Shown here in pieces: positions 15,618-24,028 of a stretch of DNA of 49,646 bases. The first letter of the stretch is position 1. Every line of letters starts with the position of its first letter. The stretch is taken from contig JAFYDI010000021.1 in assembly GCA_017544835.1 (NCBI GenBank), forward strand, positions 1-49,646, written 5' to 3'. Position numbers and translations under genes: made by a program. This DNA is from Lachnospiraceae bacterium (GTDB taxonomy: Bacteria; Bacillota; Clostridia; Lachnospirales; Lachnospiraceae). Below the pieces are notes generated by a model. That model was given only the letters and a program-made list of their open reading frames with translations. It made no database searches and had not been told where the DNA came from.

Positions 15618-16265
15618 TCAGTAGTCTATATCGTCATACGAATAAATGTAATAATCCGAAAGCTTCTTCTTGTCTTCAAGGCAATATTCGGAGTACTTGT
15701 CATCTACGCAACAAACTCTCATTCCTGCATTCTTGCCTGCCATAATTCCTGCTACTATATCCTCGAAAACAAGACATTTATCGGGCTCAACTCCAAGAGC
15801 TGCCGCCGCCGTAAGATAAATCTCCGGGTCGGGCTTACTCTTAAGACTTTCGCATCCGGTAAGAACATAATCAAAAGTTTCTTCAAGTCCCTTGGCCTTT
15901 AATAATGCATCCGTAAGTCTTCTTGAATTGCTGGTGGCTATGCCTAACTTAATACCGTTTTCTTTGGCAAAAGAAAGGATATCCAAAACTCCTTTTTTAA
16001 GGTCAACTTCGTGAGAATACTTGTATTCGGCCATGTCGTTCCAGGTCTTCTCGATTGTTTCAAGAGAATCCTCTATCTTGAAACGCTTCTTAAAATATCT
16101 GGCCGTATCCTTAAAGCACATGCCCTCTAAATCCTTCTGAAGGTTCTCGGGAAAGGGAATGTCCTTGGAGGATAAATACTCCACATCAATCTCCTTCCAT
16201 AACCCCATGGAATCTACAAGTGTGTCATCCATATCAAATATAAAAGCTTCTGTATCTTTAAACAT
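15618..16265 (-). CDS. HAD-superfamily hydrolase, beta-phosphoglucomutase-like
   Basis: A 215-residue HAD subfamily IA protein. Motif I is FIFDMDDTLVDSM with the nucleophile Asp, motif II is GIATSNSRR, motif III Lys lies in CESLKSKPDPEIY, and motif IV is CLVFEDIVAGIMAGKNAGM. A helical cap lies between motif I and II. Such enzymes act on small phosphorylated substrates; sugar phosphates are the usual guess, but the sequence alone does not fix this. The gene starts 2 bases after the RsuA-type gene and continues the same operon. Confidence 0.92.
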   Translation of the reverse strand: MFKDTEAFIFDMDDTLVDSMGLWKEIDVEYLSSKDIPFPENLQKDLEGMCFKDTARYFKKRFKIEDSLETIEKTWNDMAEYKYSHEVDLKKGVLDILSFAKENGIKLGIATSNSRRLTDALLKAKGLEETFDYVLTGCESLKSKPDPEIYLTAAAALGVEPDKCLVFEDIVAGIMAGKNAGMRVCCVDDKYSEYCLEDKKKLSDYYIYSYDDIDY

Positions 16266-16267
16266 TT

Positions 16268-16963
16268 CTATTCCTTTAACAGTTTTATTTCTTCTTCCGT
16301 AAGGCGTCGGTACTCACCTTCTTTAAGATTATCGTCGAGGCTGACGGGACCTATTGAGATTCGCTTAAGCGATGTAACTTCATTACCTACAGCTTTAAGC
16401 ATACGCTTAACCTGATGATACATCCCCTCGCAGATAGTTAACTCAATACGTGTAGGTGCAATAACATTGACCTTGGCAGGCTTTGTAACACCGTCACCTT
16501 TAAGCTCTACTCCTTCGCAAAGGGTTTTTATATCATTATCACTTAAAGGATGGTCTATATCCGCAACATAAGTCTTATTAACGTGATGTCTGGGAGATGT
16601 AAGGTGATGAGACAAATCTCCGTCATTGGTAATAATCAATAGTCCCACGGTATCTTTATCAAGTCTGCCTACGGGAAACAAATCCTTGCGACCTTCTGAT
16701 TCAAACAAATCTATTACGGTCTTATCAACCGGATCGTTAGTGGCAGAAACATACCCGGCAGGCTTATTAAGAATGAAATACACATATTTCTCATAAGATA
16801 CGGGTTTATCTTTAAACACTACCAAATCGCAGGTTTCATTAACCTGATATCCAAAATCCGTAACTTTAATTCCGTTAACGGAAGCGAGACCTTTCTTAAC
16901 GGAATCTCTTGCTTCTTTTCTTGATAAATTAACGGTTTCACACAAGAACTTGTCTAATCTCAT
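16268..16963 (-). CDS. RsuA/RluB-family pseudouridine synthase
   Basis: A 231-residue RsuA/RluB/RluE/RluF-type enzyme. An S4 domain opens it (MRLDKFLCETVNLSRKEARDSVKKG), then YFILNKPAGYVSA, GRLDKDTVGLLIITNDGDL with the catalytic Asp, and EGMYHQVKRMLKAVGNEVTSLKR. Best guess of substrate is 16S rRNA (RsuA-like), not proved. It is the first gene of the operon running to recU. The ATG has no visible Shine-Dalgarno site; instead a TATACT box ends only six bases before it (16970-16975), which would make the A of the ATG close to the first base of the message, a leaderless mRNA layout. Confidence 0.93.
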   Translation of the reverse strand: MRLDKFLCETVNLSRKEARDSVKKGLASVNGIKVTDFGYQVNETCDLVVFKDKPVSYEKYVYFILNKPAGYVSATNDPVDKTVIDLFESEGRKDLFPVGRLDKDTVGLLIITNDGDLSHHLTSPRHHVNKTYVADIDHPLSDNDIKTLCEGVELKGDGVTKPAKVNVIAPTRIELTICEGMYHQVKRMLKAVGNEVTSLKRISIGPVSLDDNLKEGEYRRLTEEEIKLLKE

Positions 16964-16969
16964 ACTAAC

Positions 16970-16975
16970 AGTATA
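16970..16975 (-). promoter_or_regulatory. Putative -10 box for a leaderless rsuA-type transcript
   Basis: TATACT on the minus strand, six bases upstream of the ATG at 16963. The -35 region (around 16993-16998) is a poor match, TTTTTC. The normal distance from -10 to +1 would place the start of transcription at or next to the start codon. Confidence 0.45.
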
Positions 16976-17011
16976 CTACATTTGGTTAAATAGAAAAATA
17001 AAAGATTACTT

Positions 17012-17044
17012 AAAAATAAATAGAGCGGGCAAATAAATGCCCGC
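17012..17044 (-). terminator. Intrinsic terminator of the parE-to-coiled-coil operon
   Basis: On the minus strand a perfect 7-bp GC-rich stem GCGGGCA/TGCCCGC with a 6-base loop (17044-17025), followed by TCTATTTATTTTT. It lies 7 bases after the stop of the coiled-coil gene at 17052. Confidence 0.88.
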
Positions 17045-17051
17045 CCGCAAT

Positions 17052-17660
17052 CTACATTATTTCAAGATCGTCAACGGAATCGTCGCCGTTTCCGAGAGCA
17101 ATGTTTTCAAAATCATCTTCATCGTTGGGATGAAGTTCCGTTCTGTTTTCCTTGACTATGCCGTTGCAGCTGTTTAGGTTGCTGATTAATTCATTGTAAT
17201 TGGCAACTGTGGTCTGCGTGGTGTGAGTAATAATCTTCTCAAGGTTGGCAAGCAAATCGTCTGTATACTGCATGGCTGCGGCTCTTACGGAGTTAGCCTC
17301 GATTGTAGCCTTGTCAAGAATCTCCTGAGCCTGATTGGTGGCCATGGTAACGACTTCATTGGCCTTGGAGTATGCCTGTTGCATAATCTCGTGCTCGTTA
17401 ATGAGCTGATTGGTCTGAATGGTAGCCTCGTTAATCAAAGCCTCGGCCTTACGCTTGGCATCGTCCAAAATAGCATCACGATTGCTTATCATCTTCTGAT
17501 AACGCTTGATTTCATCGGGAGTGCTCATCCTTAAGTTTCTTAATAAATCATCGATTTCGTCTTTATTAACAATGATCTTTGTGTTACTTAAGGTCATAAA
17601 CTTACAGTGGTCAATGTAATCCTCAATTTCATCAATAAGCTGTTCGATTTTACTGGTCAT
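17052..17660 (-). CDS. Coiled-coil protein, function unknown
   Basis: A 202-residue, mostly helical protein. Residues about 65-150 are a long heptad-rich, Ala/Glu/Asn-rich stretch (AKRKAEALINEATIQTNQLI, QAQEILDKATIEANSVRAAA) of the kind that gives automatic names such as V-ATPase subunit H-like; there is no other reason to link it to an ATPase. The N-terminus (SKIEQLIDEIEDYIDHCKF) is conserved-looking and the C-terminus is an acidic tail (NDEDDFENIALGNGDDSVDDLE). DivIVA-like scaffolds are another option. It lies 12 bases after coaD and closes that operon before a strong terminator. Confidence 0.8.
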   Translation of the reverse strand: MTSKIEQLIDEIEDYIDHCKFMTLSNTKIIVNKDEIDDLLRNLRMSTPDEIKRYQKMISNRDAILDDAKRKAEALINEATIQTNQLINEHEIMQQAYSKANEVVTMATNQAQEILDKATIEANSVRAAAMQYTDDLLANLEKIITHTTQTTVANYNELISNLNSCNGIVKENRTELHPNDEDDFENIALGNGDDSVDDLEIM

Positions 17661-17672
17661 AAACAGTCTCCC

Positions 17673-18161
17673 CTATTCGTTATACCCGAAACGTTCGTAT
17701 AAAAGTTTAGCCACAAAATCGGGAACAAAGGCTGACAAATCGCCATGAAACTGAGCAATCTGCTTAACCGCGGAAGAACTTAAGTAAGAATACTTAAGAG
17801 TAGTGTTAAAGTAAATAGTCTCGACTCTGTGATTGGATAACTTACGGTTCATCTGGGACATCTGAAGTTCGTATTCAAAGTCCGTTACGGCACGTAAGCC
17901 TCTTACTACAACATTTACACCGATTTTCTTGCAATAATCGGTAAGAAGGCCCTCAAAGGATTCAACTCTTACATTGGGAATATCTTTTGTGGCCTCTTTA
18001 AGTATATTAACACGTTCATCAACGGAAAACAACGGAGTTTTTTCCTTGTTGTTAAGGACACTTACCACTACTTCGTCAAATATATTGGCGGCTCTCTTGA
18101 TGATATCAAGATGACCGTATGTCATGGGGTCAAATGTACCGGGATAAATAGCTGCTTTCAT
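17673..18161 (-). CDS. coaD: Phosphopantetheine adenylyltransferase
   Basis: CoaD, 162 residues, transfers AMP from ATP to 4'-phosphopantetheine, the fourth step of coenzyme A synthesis. It opens AAIYPGTFDPMTYGHLDIIKRA with the nucleotidyltransferase GH motif, has VRGLRAVTDFEYELQMSQMN, and YSYLSSSAVKQIA in place of the usual ISSTxVR motif, a common variant. Length is normal. The partnership with rsmD directly upstream (21 bases) is the standard bacterial gene order. Confidence 0.98.
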   Translation of the reverse strand: MKAAIYPGTFDPMTYGHLDIIKRAANIFDEVVVSVLNNKEKTPLFSVDERVNILKEATKDIPNVRVESFEGLLTDYCKKIGVNVVVRGLRAVTDFEYELQMSQMNRKLSNHRVETIYFNTTLKYSYLSSSAVKQIAQFHGDLSAFVPDFVAKLLYERFGYNE

Positions 18162-18182
18162 TGCGTCTCCTTAAGCTTACGC

Positions 18183-18734
18183 TTATTTAAGTTTCAAGAA
18201 TATGTGTTTATTGGTCTTGTAAAGCTTTTCTCTTACGATTTCGTAACCGAGACCGTCTGCAAAAGAAAAATCGGTCTTTATATCGGCTTCAACGATAAAG
18301 AGTGTATCTTCATCGACATATTCTCTGTCTTTAAGCACAGATAAAAGATCGGCTTCAAGCCCCTTTTCGTAAGGCGGATCCATAAAAATCATATCTACAT
18401 GAGACTCATGAATCTGCATGGAAGCTCTAACGGCATCCTGATTGAATATAACGGATTTATCTTCAAAATGAGTATGCTTGACATTCTCGGTAATACATTT
18501 GTGAGCCTCTCTGGAATTGTCTACAAAATAGGCTTTCTTGGCACCTCTTGAAAGGCACTCAATACCGATGGAACCGCTTCCGGCAAAAAAATCAATAACG
18601 GTAGTTCCTGCAATATCGAACTGCAATATATTAAAAAGTGTTTCTTTAATGCGGTCTGTAGTGGGTCTTGTATCCAAACCGTCGGGAGTAACAAGTTTAA
18701 GGTTTCTCGCACTCCCCGATATTACTCTTAGCAT
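18183..18734 (-). CDS. rsmD: 16S rRNA (guanine966-N2)-methyltransferase
   Basis: RsmD, 183 residues, methylates G966 of 16S rRNA using SAM. Markers are MLRVISGSARNLKLVTPDGL, RPTTDRIKETLFNIL, the SAM-binding DFFAGSGSIGIECLSRGA, and the catalytic DPPY in MIFMDPPYEKG. Length and order (before coaD) are typical. Lies 12 bases after parC. Confidence 0.97.
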   Translation of the reverse strand: MLRVISGSARNLKLVTPDGLDTRPTTDRIKETLFNILQFDIAGTTVIDFFAGSGSIGIECLSRGAKKAYFVDNSREAHKCITENVKHTHFEDKSVIFNQDAVRASMQIHESHVDMIFMDPPYEKGLEADLLSVLKDREYVDEDTLFIVEADIKTDFSFADGLGYEIVREKLYKTNKHIFLKLK

Positions 18735-18746
18735 AAAGCCTCCTGA

Positions 18747-21017
18747 TTAACTGCGTATCTTGACACCCTTACTGTCTCTGTGGCCGGGCTTAACACGGAT
18801 GTGAAGATCGAAGGGCTTGTCATTGTACATAATGGTATTGTCGCCGGCATTGTGAGTATAATACACTGCTTCGATTTTGTCACCCTTATTTAATTTCATA
18901 CCGCGTACGCCGACTGCGGTTTTCTTTTTCTCAGGTATTTCTTCGAGAGCAAATCTTAAGAATACGCCGTCTTCGGTCTGAAGTACGATGTTCTTTTGCT
19001 CATTAAGGATTTCTACGCTTACAACCTTGTCATTGTCGTTAAGCTTGGTGGCGGCAACGGTTCTCTTGCCTACATCAAATTCAGAACCGTCCACGACTTT
19101 CATCATGGAATCGCGGGTTACAAAAACAAGTCTCTTGTACTTAATATCTTCCTGAGAACATACAAGTAAAGCGCGTTCCTTCTGCGAATCGTAGTTGCTG
19201 ACGTTGTCGATGGGCAAGCCTTTGTCGCGGAACTTGCCAAAAGGAAGGTCCTTGGCCTTAATGGTATGCATATCTCCGGTGTCGGTAAAGATACATACCT
19301 TGCCGTCGCTCTTCATCTGGAATACGTATTTGCTTTCGGAATCGATAGCTTCTTTGTTGCGTTCATAGACAATCTTGTCAACAGTCTTGGCATAACCGAA
19401 ACGGTCCATCATATAAACGATATCGATAATTTCGGGAGCCTTTTCCTCAAGAACGATTTCCTCGGCATCTTCAATGACTGTGCGGCGAGGTCTGCCGTAT
19501 TCGGCCTTAAATCGGTCCATATCGTCAATAATAACCTGTGACATGGAGTCCTTATTGGAGAGAATGTCCTGATACTTGGCGATATTGGAAAGGGTATCTT
19601 CGTTCTCATCAAATAACGCTTCGAGTTCGAGTCCGATTAACTTATATAAACGCATGTCAAGAATCGCATTGGCCTGCTTGTCGGTAAAATCAAGGCGCGA
19701 AGCCATAATCTTGGATTCTTTGGACTTAAACTTAATGCCTTCGGTCTTGCCTTCGGTCATGCAGGCTTTGGCCATTGCACGGTCTTTGGAACCGCGGAGT
19801 ATCTCGATAATAAGGTCGATGATGTTAACAGCGCGGATTAAGCCTTCCTGGATTTCTTTCTTCTCGAGTTCTTTCTCAAGTAACTTGGTGTACTTGCGAG
19901 TACAGATTTCGTATTGGAACTTAACGTTCTCTTCTATTACGCGTTTAAGGCTTAAAGTCTCGGGACGGCCGTTACAGATGGCAAGCATGTTGAAGCCGAA
20001 TGTGTCCTCGAGACGTGTCTTCTTGTAAAGAAGGTTAATAAAATTCTGAGGGTTGGCGTCCTTACGAAGCTCGAATACGATGCGGATACCGTCTTTATTG
20101 GACTGGTTGGTGATATCAAGGACGTCATTGGTCTTCTTGGTATCGATAAGTGTAGCTACATCGTTAAGGAACTTGCCTATATTGGCACCAATCATGGTAT
20201 AAGGGATTTCGGTTACAACAACGTTAACCTTACCGCCTTTTATATTCTCTATTTCAACCTTGCCGCGAACCTTAATCTTGCCGATACCTGATTCGTAAAT
20301 CTCGGCAAGCTCAGACTGATTGACCACGATACCGCCGGTAGGGAAATCGGGTCCCTTAATGTATTTCATGAGCTCTGCGGTGGTAATGTCATTGTTCTTA
20401 AGGTATGCGCGACAAGCATCCACAACTTCACCGAAATTGTGAGGAGGAATGTTGGTGGCCATACCTACAGCAATACCTTCTGAACCGTTGACTAACAGGT
20501 TGGGAAAGCGACAAGGAAGGACTACGGGTTCCTTCTCTGTTGCATCGAAGTTGTCCATAAAGTCGACAACGTCTTTGTCAAGGTCCTGAAGCATTGCTTC
20601 CTGGGTTACCTTTTGAAGTCTGGCTTCGGTGTAACGCATTGCAGCGGCGCCGTCACCTTCAACGGTACCGAAGTTACCGTGACCGTCTACAAGGGGCATT
20701 CCCTTCTTAAAATCCTGAGCCATTACAACAAGAGAATCGTAAATGGAACTATCGCCGTGAGGGTGATATTTACCCATTGTATCGCCGACAATACGCGCGC
20801 TCTTACGATGAGGCTTGTCATATTTTATACCGAGTTCGTTCATGTCATAAAGAACGCGTCTCTGAACCGGTTTAAGTCCGTCTCTTACATCGGGAAGTGC
20901 ACGGGCAATAATAACGCTCATTGCGTAGTCCACAAAGGACTTCTTCATGACATCGGAATACTCGGTTTGAATTATTCTGTCTTCTTCGTTGATTACTGGT
21001 GTTTCATTTTTCTTCAT
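18747..21017 (-). CDS. parC: DNA topoisomerase IV subunit A (GyrA/ParC family)
   Basis: A 756-residue type IIA topoisomerase A subunit. [25 protein letters not shown] precedes the catalytic Tyr129 in [10 protein letters not shown]. The quinolone-resistance region reads [12 protein letters not shown] (Ser90, Ser91, Asp94), the sensitive type. The C-terminal beta-pinwheel is present, but I do not see the GyrA box QRRGGKG needed for supercoiling; the corresponding place reads [10 protein letters not shown]. This, and the location away from dnaA and recF, favours ParC over GyrA. Starts 2 bases after the parE stop codon and is therefore probably translationally coupled. Confidence 0.88.
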   Translation of the reverse strand: MKKNETPVINEEDRIIQTEYSDVMKKSFVDYAMSVIIARALPDVRDGLKPVQRRVLYDMNELGIKYDKPHRKSARIVGDTMGKYHPHGDSSIYDSLVVMAQDFKKGMPLVDGHGNFGTVEGDGAAAMRYTEARLQKVTQEAMLQDLDKDVVDFMDNFDATEKEPVVLPCRFPNLLVNGSEGIAVGMATNIPPHNFGEVVDACRAYLKNNDITTAELMKYIKGPDFPTGGIVVNQSELAEIYESGIGKIKVRGKVEIENIKGGKVNVVVTEIPYTMIGANIGKFLNDVATLIDTKKTNDVLDITNQSNKDGIRIVFELRKDANPQNFINLLYKKTRLEDTFGFNMLAICNGRPETLSLKRVIEENVKFQYEICTRKYTKLLEKELEKKEIQEGLIRAVNIIDLIIEILRGSKDRAMAKACMTEGKTEGIKFKSKESKIMASRLDFTDKQANAILDMRLYKLIGLELEALFDENEDTLSNIAKYQDILSNKDSMSQVIIDDMDRFKAEYGRPRRTVIEDAEEIVLEEKAPEIIDIVYMMDRFGYAKTVDKIVYERNKEAIDSESKYVFQMKSDGKVCIFTDTGDMHTIKAKDLPFGKFRDKGLPIDNVSNYDSQKERALLVCSQEDIKYKRLVFVTRDSMMKVVDGSEFDVGKRTVAATKLNDNDKVVSVEILNEQKNIVLQTEDGVFLRFALEEIPEKKKTAVGVRGMKLNKGDKIEAVYYTHNAGDNTIMYNDKPFDLHIRVKPGHRDSKGVKIRS

Positions 21018-21019
21018 AA

Positions 21020-22939
21020 CTATACATCAAGCTCCGCTTCGTTGGCATTCTCGTAAATAAAGGTTCTTCTCGGGGGAACTTCAAGTCCCATCAGAAGCTC
21101 TGTTACCTCGGATGCTCTCTTGGCATCATCAATTTCGACACGCTTAAGCAAACGTCTTGCAGGGTCGAGGGTTGTCTCCCATAACTGCTCGGGGTCCATT
21201 TCGCCCAGACCTTTGTAACGCTGAAGTTTGTATGAGACGTTGTGAGTTGCCTTATATTTCTCCAAAGCTTCATCGTTGTATAAATATTCTTCTTCGCCTT
21301 TGGAAGGAATTACCTTGTATAGAGGCGGCATTGCAATATACACATGACCTTCGTAGATAAGTTCGGGCATGAATCTGAAGAACAATGTAAGAAGCAGTGT
21401 CGAAATATGCGCTCCGTCCACATCGGCATCCGCCATGATAATTATCTTGTCATAGCGAAGCTTTGTAATATCAAAGTCGTTACCGTAGCCTTCCGAGAAA
21501 CCACAGCCGAAAGCGTAAATCATGGTCTTAATCTCGGCATTGGCTAAAACCTTGTCGATACTTGCCTTCTCTACGTTCAGAATCTTACCACGAATAGGGA
21601 GAATGGCCTGATACATACGGTTTCTCGCCATCTTGGCACTGCCGCCTGCAGAATCACCTTCGACTATAAATATCTCGCACTTTGAAGCGTCTTTGGACTC
21701 GCAGTTACTAAGCTTACCGTTTGAGTCAAAAGAAAACTTCTGCTTGGTAAGCATATTGGTCTTGGCTTTCTCCTCGGACTTACGAAGCTTGGCAGCCTTT
21801 TCGGCGCAGGCGATGATGTTCTTAAGAATCTCGACGTTTCGGTCAAAATATCTTTCAAGTTCATCATTAGTAACCTTGGAAACTGCCTTTAATGCGTCCT
21901 GATTGTCAAGCTTGGTCTTAGTCTGACCTTCGAAACGAGGGTCTGAATGCTTAATGGATACTACGGCGGTTAAACCGTTACGAACATCGGTACCGGTAAA
22001 GTTCTGGTCTTTATCCTTTAAGATACCGAGCTCTCGGGCATAAGTATTGATAATATTGGTAAAAGCAGTTTTAAAGCCGGTAATATGAGTACCGCCCTCG
22101 AGTGTATAAATATTGTTACAAAAGCCCATAACGTTTTCGTGGAACTCGTTAATGAACTGGAATGCCACTTCAATTTCGATATTGTCGTTCTTACCGCTAA
22201 AGTAAATTACATCATGAACAGCCTCGCTGGTTTTGTTCATATCCTTGATATAACCTACGATACCGTCGGGCTCGTGGAAGGTAATCTTCTCGGGCTCGTC
22301 TTTACGCTTATCCTCATAATAGATTGTAAGTCCGGGATTTAAATACGCAGTCTCGTGAAGACGATTTTTGATATCTTCTTCCTTGAAACGAATCTTGTCA
22401 AAAATTGTATCGTCGGGAAGAAAGTTAATCCAGGTACCTGTTTCCTTGGTCTTACCGATAACGGGAAGCAAGCCTTTCTCAAGCTCGATTGTGGGATTAC
22501 CTCTCTCGTATTTATCCTCATAAATAAAGCCGCCTGTCTTTACACGAACGGTCAAATATGTGGACAACGCATTAACAACGGAGGAACCAACACCATGGAG
22601 ACCACCGCTCGTCTTGTAAGCAGTATTGTCGAACTTACCTCCGGCATGAAGTGTAGTGAATACAAGACGTTCGGCACTTATACCCTTTTTGTGCATGCCA
22701 ACGGGGATACCACGACCGTTATCTGAAACTGTAGCTGAGCCGTCGGCTTCAAGAGTCACATGAATCTCGGTACAGCAACCTGCAAGATGCTCATCGACTG
22801 AGTTATCGAGTATTTCGTATACAAGATGATTAAGACCTCTTGTGGAAACACTGCCTATATACATACCGGGACGCTTCCTGACCGCCTCTAAACCTTCGAG
22901 GACGGTTATACTCTCGGCATCATAAGTATTCTTACCCAT
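21020..22939 (-). CDS. parE: DNA topoisomerase IV subunit B (GyrB/ParE family)
   Basis: A 639-residue ATPase subunit of a type IIA topoisomerase. The GHKL fold motifs are YEILDNSVDEHLAG, NGRGIPVGMH and GGLHGVGSSVVNAL; the TOPRIM part has EGDSAGGSAKMARNR and DADVDGAHISTL; the end has YKGLGEMDPEQLWETT. The start is the ATG (MGKNTYDAESI) eight bases after AGAGG; an upstream in-frame start at 23002 would add an unlikely leader peptide. It pairs with parC directly downstream, and the two lead an operon that also includes rsmD, coaD and the coiled-coil gene. Its assignment as ParE and not GyrB follows from the partner lacking the GyrA box. Confidence 0.88.
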   Translation of the reverse strand: MGKNTYDAESITVLEGLEAVRKRPGMYIGSVSTRGLNHLVYEILDNSVDEHLAGCCTEIHVTLEADGSATVSDNGRGIPVGMHKKGISAERLVFTTLHAGGKFDNTAYKTSGGLHGVGSSVVNALSTYLTVRVKTGGFIYEDKYERGNPTIELEKGLLPVIGKTKETGTWINFLPDDTIFDKIRFKEEDIKNRLHETAYLNPGLTIYYEDKRKDEPEKITFHEPDGIVGYIKDMNKTSEAVHDVIYFSGKNDNIEIEVAFQFINEFHENVMGFCNNIYTLEGGTHITGFKTAFTNIINTYARELGILKDKDQNFTGTDVRNGLTAVVSIKHSDPRFEGQTKTKLDNQDALKAVSKVTNDELERYFDRNVEILKNIIACAEKAAKLRKSEEKAKTNMLTKQKFSFDSNGKLSNCESKDASKCEIFIVEGDSAGGSAKMARNRMYQAILPIRGKILNVEKASIDKVLANAEIKTMIYAFGCGFSEGYGNDFDITKLRYDKIIIMADADVDGAHISTLLLTLFFRFMPELIYEGHVYIAMPPLYKVIPSKGEEEYLYNDEALEKYKATHNVSYKLQRYKGLGEMDPEQLWETTLDPARRLLKRVEIDDAKRASEVTELLMGLEVPPRRTFIYENANEAELDV

Positions 22940-22992
22940 AATAATAACCTCTTTAAGTGATTTCACGAAGGAGCGCAGACTCCCACCAAAAT

Positions 22993-23001
22993 AGTATAGC
23001 A
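22993..23001 (-). promoter_or_regulatory. Extended -10 promoter of the parE operon
   Basis: TGCTATACT on the minus strand, an extended -10 element with TATACT at 22998-22993. No good -35 box is seen. Predicted start is about 47 bases before the parE ATG. Confidence 0.5.
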
Positions 23002-23021
23002 CACTTTCTTTTTAAAGAAAA

Positions 23022-23075
23022 CAAAAAACACACGATATGGTATTAACAAAATGCGTTAATTACTACATCGTGTGT
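23022..23075 (-). terminator. Intrinsic terminator after degV
   Basis: A long imperfect hairpin on the minus strand: ACACACGAT pairs with ATCGTGTGT at the base (23067-23075 with 23028-23036), and GTTAAT/ATTAAC pairs further in. TTTTTTGTTTTC follows on the transcript. It lies about 25 bases after the degV stop and upstream of the parE promoter. Confidence 0.85.
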
Positions 23076-23100
23076 GAATTATAAACTTATTATGATTTGA

Positions 23101-23976
23101 TTATTCAAACGATTTCTTGGTAATTGCTATTGCCAATGCGCCGGGTCCGATATGGCAGCTTACGCTGAGTGAGAGCTTGTCGACAAAAGAAATAGTTGCA
23201 TCGGGAAAAGCTTCCTTGATGTCTTCGACAAATACTCTTGCATTCTCCTCATTGTATGTATATGCAACAGAAATGTATACTCCTGCGCCTGTCTCGGTAC
23301 CGCCGAATCTTCCGGTGATGTCCTTGCGGGCCTGATCGATCATGATGGTCTTGGCCTTGGCAATAGTACGACAAGTGGCAAAAGTATCAAGCTTCTCACC
23401 CTGAATCTGAAGTACAGGTTTAATCTTTAACAAAGTTCCAAGCATTGCAACCGCCGGAGTGAGGCGTCCGCCCTTCTTAAGATATTCCAGAGTATCTATG
23501 CAGATATAAATGCTGGAATTAAACTTATCATCTTCAAGCTTCTGCTTAATCTCTTCAGCATCGAAGCCGTCATTGGCAAGCTTAATCGCATCCATTACCG
23601 ACTGACGCATGGTAACTGAAATACGCTGATTGTTAACCGGCTGAACCTTACCCTCATAGTCCTCGGCAAGCATTCTTGCGGTTTGATAAGAACCACTTAA
23701 GCCGCTGCTCATGGGTATATAAACAATTTCATCGTATTCCTTCAACGTTTCGTCCCAACAGTTTAAAACGTCTTCGGGGCCGGGCTGACTGGTGGAAACG
23801 GTACTTCCACCCATGAGTTTCTCATAGAACTCATCCTGGGTAAGACTAATGTCTTCAAAGTACTCAACTCCGTCTATCATAAAAGGCATGGGAAGCACTG
23901 TTATGCCGAGAGCCTTAGCCTCTGCCTGAGTGATTCCGCTGTTGCTGTCGGTTACTACCGCAATTTTTGTACTCAA
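23101..23976 (-). CDS. DegV family fatty-acid-binding protein (FakB-like)
   Basis: A 291-residue DegV protein, a family that carries a bound fatty acid for phosphorylation by FakA. Key segments are IAVVTDSNSGIT, the TVSTSQPGPEDV loop, PMSSGLSGSYQTARM and LEYLKKGGRLTPAVAMLG, which form the lipid and phosphate site. The start is a TTG at 23976 with an AGGGG site six bases upstream; no better ATG exists nearby. FakA (26095-27720) lies 2 kb upstream on the same strand, supporting use in the same fatty-acid kinase system. Ends before a strong terminator. Confidence 0.93.
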   Translation of the reverse strand: MSTKIAVVTDSNSGITQAEAKALGITVLPMPFMIDGVEYFEDISLTQDEFYEKLMGGSTVSTSQPGPEDVLNCWDETLKEYDEIVYIPMSSGLSGSYQTARMLAEDYEGKVQPVNNQRISVTMRQSVMDAIKLANDGFDAEEIKQKLEDDKFNSSIYICIDTLEYLKKGGRLTPAVAMLGTLLKIKPVLQIQGEKLDTFATCRTIAKAKTIMIDQARKDITGRFGGTETGAGVYISVAYTYNEENARVFVEDIKEAFPDATISFVDKLSLSVSCHIGPGALAIAITKKSFE

Positions 23977-24028
23977 ATCAATATCCCCTAACTAATCTTT
24001 ATAAGACTCAAACACATTGATTTTACTG

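Noticed and set aside
17052-17660. V-type ATPase subunit
   Set aside because: Only coiled-coil composition supports this; no other ATPase subunit genes nearby.
18747-21017. Calling the pair gyrA/gyrB
   Set aside because: No QRRGGKG GyrA box seen in the A subunit and the location is not near dnaA/recF. ParC/ParE is preferred, with moderate certainty.
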